Shown: positions 1-6,809 of the stretch, one piece after another
Position numbering within the stretch: position 1 is the stretch's first letter
How the letters are laid out: each line of letters starts with the position of its first letter
DNA from: DASZJY01 sp036260255
GTDB lineage: Bacteria > Actinomycetota > Acidimicrobiia > Acidimicrobiales > AC-14
Length of the DNA stretch: 9,642 nucleotides
Assembly (NCBI GenBank): GCA_036260255.1
Contig: DATAAF010000127.1
Location: forward strand, 1-9,642
Direction of reading: 5' to 3'
Notes under the pieces: generated by a model
The model's input: the letters and a program-made list of their open reading frames with translations, nothing else
Databases searched by the model: none
What the model was told of the DNA's origin: nothing
Translations under genes and position numbers: made by a program

Positions 1-2096
1 CCGGCGGTGTCCTTGAACGGGTCGCCCACGGTGTCGCCGATCACCGCCGCCTTGTGGGCGTCGGACCCCTTCCCCCCCTCGTGCCCGTCCTCGATGTACT
101 TCTTGCCGTTGTCCCAGGCGCCACCGGCGTTGGAAAGGAACACGGCCATGAGCTGGCCGGTGAGGATCACCGCCGCCAGGAAGGCGCCCAGGGCCAGGTA
201 GTTGATGCCGAACCCGATGATCACCGGGGTGAGGACGGCGAGGAGGGCGGGCGTGGCCAGCTCCCGCAGCGAGGCGGCGGTGCAGATGTCGATGACCCGG
301 CCGTACTGGGGGCGCTCGGTGCCGTCCATGATCCCCGGGTGCTCGCGGAACTGGCGGCGCACCTCGAGCACGACGGTGCCGGCGGTGCGGCCCACCGCCC
401 GGATGGCCAGGGCCGAGAACAGGAAGGCGATCGACCCCCCGATCAAGAGGCCGATGAACGTCTTCGGATCGGCCACGTTGATCTGGGTGGCGGCGTCGCG
501 GAACAGGGGGGTGCCCACCTTGCCCAGGTCGAGCTCGCTGCCCACCGTCTCGATGAAGGAGGCGAACAGGGCGACGGCGGCGATCACCGCCGACCCGATG
601 GCGAACCCCTTGGTGATGGCCTTGGTGGTGTTGCCCACCGCGTCGAGGCTGACCATGATCTTCTCGGGCTCGCCCTCGAACTCCCCGGACATCTCGGCGA
701 TGCCGGCGGCGTTGTCGGCCACCGGCCCGAAGGTGTCCTCGGAGACGACCACGCCGGTGGTGGCCAGCATCCCCATGCCCGCCAGCGCCACCAGGTAGAA
801 CGAGAACTGGATGTTGCCGTCGCCCAGTGCGATGGCGACGCCGAGGGCGCCGGCGATGGCGACGACCGCCCACACCGTCGACTCCAGACCGGAGCTGATG
901 CCGGAGAGGACGGTGGTGGCGGGACCGGTGCGGGCCGCCTCGGCGATCTCCCGCACGGGCGGCTTCTCGGTGGACGTGAAGTACTCGGTGAGGCGGCTGA
1001 CCACCTGGGCCAGCACGAGCCCGACGACCACCGCCCAGAACACGCGGAGGTTCCCGACGTAGAACTGGGCCACCAGGTAAGTGCCCAGCACGGTGAGCAC
1101 CCCGGCGGTGAAGAATCCGCGGTTGATGGGCGCCATCGCCGTCTTGTCGCTCGCCTTGGCCCGCACCGCGTAGACCCCGACGATCGAGGCCAGCACGCCG
1201 ATGGCCCTGGCGATCACCGGGAAGATGACGCCCAGGGCAGGGTTCATGCCGATCGACTCGAAGGCGGCGAAGCCCAGGATGATCGACGCCACCAGCGTGA
1301 CCTCGTAGGACTCGAACAGGTCGGCCGCCATCCCCGCGCAGTCCCCGACGTTGTCCCCGACGTTGTCGGCGATGGTGGCGGCGTTGCGGGGGTCGTCTTC
1401 GGGGATTCCCGCTTCCACCTTGCCCACCAGGTCGGCGCCGAGGTCGGCCGCCTTGGTGAAGATGCCCCCGCCCACCCGCATGAACAGGGCGAGAAGGGAG
1501 CCGCCGAACCCGAACCCCACCAGGATGGCGGTGGAGGTGTGCTGGAACAGCATGATGATGAGCGTCGCCCCGAGGAGGCCCAGGCCGACGGTGAACATGC
1601 CGGCCACGCCCCCCGTGCGGAAGGCGATCTTGAGCGCCCCTGGCAGCGACCCCGAGCGGGCGGCGGCGGCGGTGCGCACGTTGCCTCGCACGGCCAGGCT
1701 CATCCCGATGAAGCCGGTGAGGCCGGACAGGATGCAGCCGCCCACGAAGGCGAGGGTGCGGAACAGCCCCGACTGGAAGAAGCTCAGGGCCTCCTCGCCG
1801 CCCGGCTTGAGCACCCGGGTCGAGGTGAGGAAGACCAGCACGGCCAACGGGACGACGATCACCGCGATGGTGCGGAACTGGCGCCGCAGGTAGGCCATGG
1901 CGCCCTCCTGGATGGCGCCGGCGATCTCCCGCATGGTGGGCGTGCCCTGGTCGGCGGCCAGCACGCCCCGCATGAGGGCGTAGCCGACGACGATGGCCAC
2001 GATCGCGGTGAGGGCGGAGAACACCAGCCAGAACCACTCGGCACCGCCGAGCTCGAAGGCCTGGTAGCCGCCCTCGGCGGCGAGTACGGAGGTCAT
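1..2096 (-). CDS. hppA: Membrane-bound K+-independent H+-translocating pyrophosphatase, C-terminus beyond window
   Basis: This integral membrane pump couples hydrolysis of pyrophosphate (as the Mg complex) to proton export and so adds to the proton-motive force. The reading frame is open from the ATG at 2096 to base 1 (698 complete codons), so a short C-terminal part, probably tens of residues, is missing. Family landmarks are unmistakable: GIPEDDPRN near residues 230-238, the acidic DNVGDNVGDCAG motif at 244-255, and the C-terminal GDTVGDPFKDTAG at the very edge. Many hydrophobic segments alternate with these loops. In GNTTKAITKG the Lys is residue 492 and the Thr 495; Lys/Thr at these positions marks the K+-independent class, where K+-dependent enzymes have Ala/Gly. 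The start is supported by an AGAGGA ribosome site about 10 bases upstream. Its ATG overlaps the stop of the DtxR-family gene as ATGA, so the two are very probably co-transcribed and translationally coupled. Confidence 0.96.
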   Translation of the reverse strand, partial: MTSVLAAEGGYQAFELGGAEWFWLVFSALTAIVAIVVGYALMRGVLAADQGTPTMREIAGAIQEGAMAYLRRQFRTIAVIVVPLAVLVFLTSTRVLKPGGEEALSFFQSGLFRTLAFVGGCILSGLTGFIGMSLAVRGNVRTAAAARSGSLPGALKIAFRTGGVAGMFTVGLGLLGATLIIMLFQHTSTAILVGFGFGGSLLALFMRVGGGIFTKAADLGADLVGKVEAGIPEDDPRNAATIADNVGDNVGDCAGMAADLFESYEVTLVASIILGFAAFESIGMNPALGVIFPVIARAIGVLASIVGVYAVRAKASDKTAMAPINRGFFTAGVLTVLGTYLVAQFYVGNLRVFWAVVVGLVLAQVVSRLTEYFTSTEKPPVREIAEAARTGPATTVLSGISSGLESTVWAVVAIAGALGVAIALGDGNIQFSFYLVALAGMGMLATTGVVVSEDTFGPVADNAAGIAEMSGEFEGEPEKIMVSLDAVGNTTKAITKGFAIGSAVIAAVALFASFIETVGSELDLGKVGTPLFRDAATQINVADPKTFIGLLIGGSIAFLFSALAIRAVGRTAGTVVLEVRRQFREHPGIMDGTERPQYGRVIDICTAASLRELATPALLAVLTPVIIGFGINYLALGAFLAAVILTGQLMAVFLSNAGGAWDNGKKYIEDGHEGGKGSDAHKAAVIGDTVGDPFKDTA

Positions 2097-2782
2097 ATGG
2101 GCTTTTCCTCTCTGGGGGAAGGGCCTGCCTTCTTGACGTAGATCTGGCGGGCGACCCGCTCGCCCACCGTGCGGTCCTGCCCGTCGACGCGGACTACCAC
2201 GGGCCCGTCGAACGGGTGCTTCTCGACCACCTCGATGCGCACGCCCGGCCGCAGGCCGAGGGTCTCGAGGAACTCGATCAGCTCCGGATCGGTGGAGCCG
2301 GGCACCGCCACCTCGGCCACGTCCCCGGGCTCGAGGTTGTAGAGCGGCGGCATCTCGGGGATCTCCGCCGCCTCCGGCGGTGGGATCGGGAACCCGTGGG
2401 GGCACGACGCCGGGCGGTCGAGGGCGAGGTACAGGCGGTTCTCCACCTCCGCCGGCAGTTCGTGCTCGAACGCGGTGGCCAGGCGGTCGGCCTCGTTCCA
2501 GGCGTAGCCCAGCATGTCGGAGAGGAAGCGCTCGACGATGCGGTGGCGGCGGATGGCCGCCACCGCCGCGCTGCGGCCCGCCTCGGTGAGCTCGACGCCC
2601 CGGTACAGCTTGTGGTCGGTGAGCCCCCGCTCGGCCAGGCGCTTGACGATGGCGGTGGCCGTCCCCGGGGACACGCCGAGGGCGTCGGCGAGGGCGCCGG
2701 TGTGGGCTTCCCGACCGTCCCCCGAGAGCCGGTAGAGCGACTTGAGCGCCTCGCGCTCGGATTTCGTAAGGGCGACGTCCAT
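2093..2782 (-). CDS. DtxR/MntR-family metal-dependent transcriptional repressor with C-terminal FeoA/SH3-like domain
   Basis: A 229-residue DNA-binding repressor of the iron/manganese-sensing DtxR family. Residues 5-60 form the winged helix (recognition region around VSPGTATAIVKRLAERG). Residues 64-125 form the metal-binding and dimer domain, including RRHRIVERFL (78-87) and FEHELPAEVENRL (105-117). A CPHGFPIP linker follows, and residues 148-217 look like the FeoA/SH3-like domain. By my alignment H80, E84, E106 and H107 match DtxR metal ligands H79, E83, E105 and H106. The DtxR Cys102 position is Thr103 and the Met10 position is Glu11, so the metal specificity cannot be read off as classical iron or manganese type. 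I chose the ATG at 2782. The frame can be extended to a TTG at 2827, but those bases form a strong promoter. No clear Shine-Dalgarno is seen, so the leader may be very short. The stop overlaps the hppA start. Targets are unknown; control of its own operon is an inference. Confidence 0.9.
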   Translation of the reverse strand: MDVALTKSEREALKSLYRLSGDGREAHTGALADALGVSPGTATAIVKRLAERGLTDHKLYRGVELTEAGRSAAVAAIRRHRIVERFLSDMLGYAWNEADRLATAFEHELPAEVENRLYLALDRPASCPHGFPIPPPEAAEIPEMPPLYNLEPGDVAEVAVPGSTDPELIEFLETLGLRPGVRIEVVEKHPFDGPVVVRVDGQDRTVGERVARQIYVKKAGPSPREEKPI

Positions 2783-2799
2783 CTGTTCAGTCGCGAAGA

Positions 2800-2827
2800 A
2801 TTTTAGTTTTGGGCCCCTGAAAGTCAA
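2800..2827 (-). promoter_or_regulatory. Predicted housekeeping promoter for the dtxR-hppA operon
   Basis: On the minus strand TTGACT (2827-2822) and TAAAAT (2805-2800) are separated by 16 bases, a near-consensus -35/-10 pair in an AT-rich island within very GC-rich surroundings. The expected transcript start near 2793 leaves only about 10 bases before the ATG at 2782, consistent with the lack of a clear ribosome site. The spacer contains GGGCCC flanked by an imperfect dyad (AGTTT on one side, GAAAGT on the other), which could be an autoregulatory operator. That last point is speculative. Confidence 0.7.
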
Positions 2828-2830
2828 GGA

Positions 2831-2852
2831 GCGGCGCCCGCTCCGGCGCCGC
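2831..2852 (-). terminator. Candidate intrinsic terminator after kimA
   Basis: A perfect 8-bp stem, GCGGCGCC and GGCGCCGC with a 6-base loop, begins 3 bases after the kimA stop. In the direction of kimA transcription it is followed by TCCTTGACTTT, which is only weakly T-rich, so termination may be partial. It sits just upstream of the repressor promoter, which suggests kimA and dtxR-hppA are separate units. Confidence 0.5.
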
Positions 2853-2855
2853 CGC

Positions 2856-4883
2856 TCAGGTGGTGCGCTCGGCGGCAGACGACGGCGACTCGGCCTCCTC
2901 GGCCCCTTGTCTCGCCGCTCTCTCGGGCTCCTCCCGGCCGCCGTCCTTGCCGCCGTCCTTGACGTCGACCTTGGCGACGACCTCGGCGGCCGCCTTCACC
3001 GCTTCCTTCCCGGGGTCCTCGCCCTCCTCCTTGTGGTCGACGTGGTACGGCACCGACGTGACCACCGTGCCCTCGCGGAACAAGAGCTTGGCCTTGAGGA
3101 ACAGGGCCGACTGGTTGTGCAGGATCGCCTCGTACCACTTGCCCACGACGAACTCGGGGATGACGACGGTGACGGTGTCGTTGTCCCAGCGGGCGTCGAG
3201 CTCGTCGATGTAGTGCTCGATCGGCCCCAGCAGCTCACGGTAGGGCGAGGCGACGATCTCGAGGGGGACGTCGATGTTGAGGTCCTTCCACTGCCGCTCC
3301 AGCGACAACCGGTCCTCCTCGTCGAAGGACACGTACACGGCCACCAAGTGCTGGGGCCGCAGCGAACGGGCGTAGGAGAGGGCCTTCACCACGCCCTGGT
3401 GGACTCGTCCCACCAGCACGATCACGGTGTGGTTGATCGCCTCGGGCCGGGCCTGGCTCGGCGAGATGGCCAGGACCTTGGCCACGCGGTCGTAATGGCG
3501 CTTGATGGCCAGGAACAGGGCGATGATCATCGGGATCACGACGATGGGGAGCCAGGCCCCCTTGGAGAACTTGGTGACGGCGACGATGAAGAGGACCAGG
3601 GCGGTGGCCGACGCGCCGACGCCGTTGATGGCCATCTTCCGCTGCCAGCCTGGCTCCTTCTTCCGCCGGTGGTGCACGACCATGCCCATCTGGCTGAGCG
3701 TGAAGGACGTGAACACGCCGACCGCGTAGAGCGGGATCAGGGCGTTGGTGATGCCGCCGAAGGCGATGATCAGGAGCGACGCCAGCACGGCCAGGATGAC
3801 GATGCCGTTGGAGAAGACGAGCCGGTCGCCCCTGCTGGCGAGCTGACGCGGGAGGTAGCCGTCGCGGGCGATGATCGACGACAGCCACGGGAACCCCGCG
3901 TAGGCGGTGTTGGCGGCCAGGGTCAGGATGGCGGCGGTGGCGAACTGCAGGATCACGTAGATCGGACCGCCGCCGTAGACGACCTGGCCCATCTGGGAGA
4001 TCACCGTCTCCTCGTGGCTCGGGTACGGGTGTAGGTGGTGGGCCAGCACCGACACGCCGAAGAAGAGGCTGCCGAGGATGATGCCGAGCCAGACCATGGT
4101 GATGGCGGCGTTCTTGGACTCGGGCTTGCGGAAGGCGGGGACACCGTTGGAAATGGCCTCGATCCCCGTGAGGGCGACGGCGCCCGAGGAGAAGCCTCGG
4201 GCGATGAGGAACAGCCCGAGCGTGCCTCCCGCCTCACGCGCCGCCTCCGACTTGTGCGGGTCGAACGGGATGGGCTGGAGGTCGCCGAACGTCTCGCGGG
4301 CAAGGCCGTAGATGATGAGCCCGGCGAGGCTGACGATGTAGAGGTACGTCGGGATGGCGAAGACGCGCCCCGACTCCTTGATGCCCCGCAGGTTGGCCAC
4401 CGTGATCACGAGGACGAGCACGAGCGCCATCCAGACGCGATGGCGCTCCCATTCTCGGAACGCGGGCAGGGAGACGATGGCCGCCACGCCGGCCGAGATC
4501 GAGACGGCGACGGTGAGCACGTAGTCGACCATCAGCGACGCGCCGGCCACCAGCGAGGGGTACTCGCCGAGGTTGGCCCGGCTGACCACGTAGGCGCCGC
4601 CGCCGTTGGGGTAGGCGAAGATGATCTGGCGGTAGGAGGCGACGACGATCACGATCAGCACCGCCACCACCAGCGAGATGGGCACGAGCTGCGACAGCCC
4701 CAGGACGAGGCTCGACGCCCCGAGGGCGACCACGAAGAGGATCTCCTCGGTCGCGTAGGCCGTCGAGGAGATGGCGTCCGAGGAGAAGGTGGCGACAGCG
4801 ATGGACTTGGGAAGTCGCTGCTGCTCTTCTGCGGTCGAGGGGATCGGGCGGCCGACGAAGAACCGCTTCAGCGACGAGTACAC
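2856..4883 (-). CDS. kimA: KimA/YdaO-type high-affinity potassium importer (APC superfamily, K+/H+ symporter)
   Basis: A 675-residue membrane transporter. Generic annotation would call it an amino-acid permease, but it matches Bacillus subtilis KimA along its whole length as I recall that sequence. The N-terminus MYSSLKRFFVGRPI parallels MYHSIKRFLIGKPL, and later YRQIIFAYPNGGGAYVVS, ALTGIEAISN, IPLYAVGVF and LHNQSALFLKAKL also correspond. Twelve membrane segments are expected between about residues 30 and 460. A UspA-like cytoplasmic domain follows at about 485-615. Polar residues aligned with the KimA ion path are D36, Y43, D120, T239, E242 and Y386. The tail beyond residue 616 is charged and Ala-rich and is longer than in the roughly 607-residue Bacillus protein. 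The start is GTG at 4883, fixed by the N-terminal match. It is divergent from the RCK proteins ceoB/ceoC, which supports a potassium role. I see no c-di-AMP (ydaO) riboswitch; the divergent gap is only 86 bases. Confidence 0.9.
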   Translation of the reverse strand: MYSSLKRFFVGRPIPSTAEEQQRLPKSIAVATFSSDAISSTAYATEEILFVVALGASSLVLGLSQLVPISLVVAVLIVIVVASYRQIIFAYPNGGGAYVVSRANLGEYPSLVAGASLMVDYVLTVAVSISAGVAAIVSLPAFREWERHRVWMALVLVLVITVANLRGIKESGRVFAIPTYLYIVSLAGLIIYGLARETFGDLQPIPFDPHKSEAAREAGGTLGLFLIARGFSSGAVALTGIEAISNGVPAFRKPESKNAAITMVWLGIILGSLFFGVSVLAHHLHPYPSHEETVISQMGQVVYGGGPIYVILQFATAAILTLAANTAYAGFPWLSSIIARDGYLPRQLASRGDRLVFSNGIVILAVLASLLIIAFGGITNALIPLYAVGVFTSFTLSQMGMVVHHRRKKEPGWQRKMAINGVGASATALVLFIVAVTKFSKGAWLPIVVIPMIIALFLAIKRHYDRVAKVLAISPSQARPEAINHTVIVLVGRVHQGVVKALSYARSLRPQHLVAVYVSFDEEDRLSLERQWKDLNIDVPLEIVASPYRELLGPIEHYIDELDARWDNDTVTVVIPEFVVGKWYEAILHNQSALFLKAKLLFREGTVVTSVPYHVDHKEEGEDPGKEAVKAAAEVVAKVDVKDGGKDGGREEPERAARQGAEEAESPSSAAERTT

Positions 4884-4969
4884 GGCGAAACGCTAGTCCC
4901 GGTCCCGGCGCTCGGAGCCAGAGGAGAGAGCCCCACCCGAGTTGTGCGGCGCAGCCAGCCGGTAGTTGC
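4884..4969. promoter_or_regulatory. Divergent kimA / ceoB intergenic promoter region
   Basis: This 86-base gap must hold promoters for both directions. On the minus strand TAGCGT (4895-4890) ends 6 bases before the kimA GTG. That is the spacing of a TANNNT -10 box for a leaderless actinobacterial transcript; no good -35 is evident. On the plus strand only a weak pair is visible (TTGTGC 4942-4947, TAGTTG 4963-4968). No convincing operator dyad is seen. Confidence 0.45.
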
Positions 4970-5632
4970 ATGGTGGCCGTGCACGTCATCGTCGTCGGTT
5001 GCGGCCGGGTGGGCACCGAGCTGGCCACCGCCCTCGAGCGCGACAGGCACTCGGTCGCCGTCGTCGACAAGAACCGCCACGCCTTCCGGAGGCTCCCGAA
5101 GAGCTTCAGCGGGGCCACGGTGCTGGGATTCGGGTTCGACCAGGGTCACCTGGAGGAGGCCGGCATCCGCCGGGCGGAGGGGTTCGCCGCCGTCACCAGC
5201 GGCGACAACTCGAACATCCTCAGCGCCCGCATCGCCCGCGAGACGTACGAGATCCCCAACGTCGTCGCCCGCATCTACGACCCCCGGCGCGCCGCGCTCT
5301 ACGAGCGCCTCGGCATCCCCACGGTGGCGGCGGTGGCGTGGACCACCGACCAGGTGCTGCGCCGCCTCTACCCGTCGCGGACGGTCACCGAGTGGAGCGA
5401 CCCGTCGGGCACGATCAACCTGGTCGAACGGGCCCTGCCCGACGCGTGGGCCGGCCGCAAGCTCATCGAGCTGACCGAGGGGGATCGCTTCCGGCTGGTC
5501 GCGCTCTCGCGGGCCGGGGAGGCGCGGCTGGCCGGTCCGGAGGTGATCGGCCAGGAGGGCGACGTGCTCCACCTGGCCGTCCACCGCGACGCCGTCGAGG
5601 AGCTCGAGCGCCGCTTGGGAGGTGGAGCATGA
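4970..5632 (+). CDS. ceoB: TrkA/CeoB-type RCK potassium-uptake regulatory protein
   Basis: A 220-residue cytoplasmic RCK protein of the kind that gates Trk/Ktr potassium channels in response to bound nucleotide. The N-terminal Rossmann fold has VVGCGRVG (residues 8-15) and an acidic residue (D33) closing the second strand, the usual NAD(H)/nucleotide-binding arrangement. The RCK_N domain continues through the segment around NILSARIARETYEIPNVVAR. From about residue 145 an RCK_C (TrkA_C) domain follows, where ligands such as c-di-AMP bind in some relatives. The ribosome site before the ATG is weak, and a GTG three codons downstream (4979) is a possible alternative start. The stop overlaps the ceoC start as ATGA, implying coupled translation. 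The naming follows the mycobacterial ceoB/ceoC pair. No TrkH-like pore gene is in the window, so the membrane partner is either encoded elsewhere or is KimA (speculative). Confidence 0.9.
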   Translation: MVAVHVIVVGCGRVGTELATALERDRHSVAVVDKNRHAFRRLPKSFSGATVLGFGFDQGHLEEAGIRRAEGFAAVTSGDNSNILSARIARETYEIPNVVARIYDPRRAALYERLGIPTVAAVAWTTDQVLRRLYPSRTVTEWSDPSGTINLVERALPDAWAGRKLIELTEGDRFRLVALSRAGEARLAGPEVIGQEGDVLHLAVHRDAVEELERRLGGGA

Positions 5633-6309
5633 ACGTCGCCATCGCCGGGGCGGGCAACGTCGGCCAGTACATCGCCCTCGACCTCAAGGAGAGCGGCCAC
5701 GACGTCCTGCTCATCGAGCAGGACCCCGACCTGGTCGCCATCCTGCAGCCCCGCCTCGACGTGCGCTGGTTCGTGGGCGACGCCTGCGAGCTCGACAGCC
5801 TTCGGGAGGCGCACCTCGAGGAGGCCGACGTCGTCGTGGCCACGACCGGCGACGACGAGGACAACCTGGTGATCTCCCTCCTCGCCAAGCAGGAGTTCGC
5901 CGTCCCCCGCGTGGTGGCCCGGGTCAACCACCCCGCCAACCAGTGGCTCTTCAACGAGGCATGGGGGGTGGACGTCTCCGTCTCGACGCCCCACCTCCTC
6001 ACCGCCCTCATCGAGGAGGCGGTGCAGGTCGGCTCGCTCGTGCGCCTCCTGCAGTTCCAGGACGCCCGCCTGGTCGAGGTCACCCTCGCCGACGACTCCC
6101 CGGCCATCGGCCAGGCCCTCAGCGACCTCGGCCTGCCCCGCGACGCCACGGTGGTCGCCGTAATCCGCGAGCGGCACGTGATCGTCCCCCGCGGCGAGAC
6201 CACCATGCAGGCGGGCGACGAGGTGCTCGTCCTCGTCGCGCCCGAGGCCGAGGACCCCCTGCGGGCCTTGCTCGTGGGCCCGGCAGGCAGCCGTCCGGCG
6301 AGAACCTGA
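5629..6309 (+). CDS. ceoC: TrkA/CeoC-type RCK potassium-uptake regulatory protein
   Basis: The second RCK protein of the pair, 226 residues, probably forming a heteromeric or alternating gating ring with CeoB. The nucleotide-binding loop is GAGNVG (residues 7-12), with Glu30 at the end of the second strand. The body is typical RCK_N (GDACELDSLREAHLEEADVV, then a conserved NHPANQWLFNEAWGVD region). The second half, from about residue 135, is an RCK_C domain with the TMQAGDEVLVLV ending usual for TrkA_C. The start is well supported: GGGAGGTGGA lies just upstream of the ATG, and the ATG shares bases with the ceoB stop. The protein ends with a short Pro/Arg-rich tail. Confidence 0.92.
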   Translation: MNVAIAGAGNVGQYIALDLKESGHDVLLIEQDPDLVAILQPRLDVRWFVGDACELDSLREAHLEEADVVVATTGDDEDNLVISLLAKQEFAVPRVVARVNHPANQWLFNEAWGVDVSVSTPHLLTALIEEAVQVGSLVRLLQFQDARLVEVTLADDSPAIGQALSDLGLPRDATVVAVIRERHVIVPRGETTMQAGDEVLVLVAPEAEDPLRALLVGPAGSRPART

Positions 6310-6440
6310 GGGAAACCTCTCCCGGCGGCCGCTCCCGCCGCCGTAGGCGGCCGTTCCCGGCTGCCGGCAGAGAAGCCTTCAGCGCCGAGGGCGATCTGGC
6401 TCCGCCGGTCGCCCGGAGCACCTCCGGTTGCGAGGCGAGA
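6310..6440. terminator. Convergent intergenic region with GC hairpins, possible bidirectional terminator
   Basis: This 131-base gap lies between the convergent ceoC and OB-fold genes. I see a 6-bp stem with a 3-base loop (GCCGCC-GTA-GGCGGC, 6337-6351), a perfect 10-bp palindrome CTGCCGGCAG (6361-6370), and GCTCCG/CGGAGC arms (6399-6404 and 6414-6419). None is followed by a T-tract on either strand, so intrinsic termination is only a guess from the position. Confidence 0.3.
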
Positions 6441-6800
6441 TCACAGCAGTTCGTAGGTGGGGTTGAAGAGCACCATGCGGCCGGCGGGGCCGCAGGGGTT
6501 GGCCCGGCCGTGGACGATGAGGCGGCGGCCCGGGGAGATGCCGGCGATCTGGCGCCGCCCGGTCCAGCTGGCGATGATCGTCCCCGTCCCGTCGGTAATG
6601 GTGGCCTCGAGCGACGGGCAGCCGGCGCGCGGCACGATCCGCAGCGAGCGGATCTCGCCCACGGCCGACACCTCCTGGCGGGGCACCACGTCGGCGATCG
6701 GCGTCACGCCGTCGCAGTCGGCGCAGAACCTCTGCAGCTCGGCCCGCCCGAGCTCCTCGGGCGGGGTCCGAAGGCTCTGGAGGCGATTCTTCAGCTTCAT
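6441..6800 (-). CDS. Small OB-fold nucleic-acid-binding domain protein (actinobacterial family)
   Basis: A 119-residue protein of the OB-fold family that accompanies ceoBC in many actinobacteria (as I recall, mycobacterial Rv2694c is similar). The core is visible as TPIADVVPRQEVSAVGEI (33-50), a SLEATITDGTGTI strand pair (63-75), the signature SWTGRRQIAGISPGRRL (78-94) and the terminal FNPTYELL. The fold suggests binding of single-stranded nucleic acid; the real role of the family is not known to me. It has four cysteines (26, 29, 61, 103); the CADC pair could hold a metal if the others assist, but this is unproven. The start ATG lies 9 bases after the anti-sigma stop, with a modest GAGAG site, so it is the last gene of the minus-strand operon. 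Its position next to ceoC keeps the mycobacterial neighbourhood, although here it is linked to a stress-switch operon. Confidence 0.85.
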   Translation of the reverse strand: MKLKNRLQSLRTPPEELGRAELQRFCADCDGVTPIADVVPRQEVSAVGEIRSLRIVPRAGCPSLEATITDGTGTIIASWTGRRQIAGISPGRRLIVHGRANPCGPAGRMVLFNPTYELL

Positions 6801-6809
6801 GGCGAGCTC

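Noticed and set aside
54..2141. A 695-residue plus-strand ORF rich in Gly, Asp, His and Arg
   Set aside because: It is antisense to hppA, which carries every family motif. Its composition is that of a shadow frame in GC-rich DNA.
2783..2827. N-terminal extension of the repressor from the TTG at 2827
   Set aside because: The 15 extra codons coincide with a -35/-10 promoter, and the DtxR fold begins just after the ATG at 2782.
4035..5474. Long plus-strand ORF spanning the kimA start and ceoB
   Set aside because: It is antisense to kimA and out of frame with ceoB; it has low-complexity composition and no domain features.
4966..6309. A single 447-residue plus-strand ORF that ends as ceoC
   Set aside because: Its first part is an out-of-frame reading of ceoB. 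ceoC has its own strong ribosome site and ATG at 5629.
6361..6370. CTGCCGGCAG palindrome as an operator or attachment site
   Set aside because: Short self-complementary GC words are expected by chance at this composition, and nothing else marks the site.
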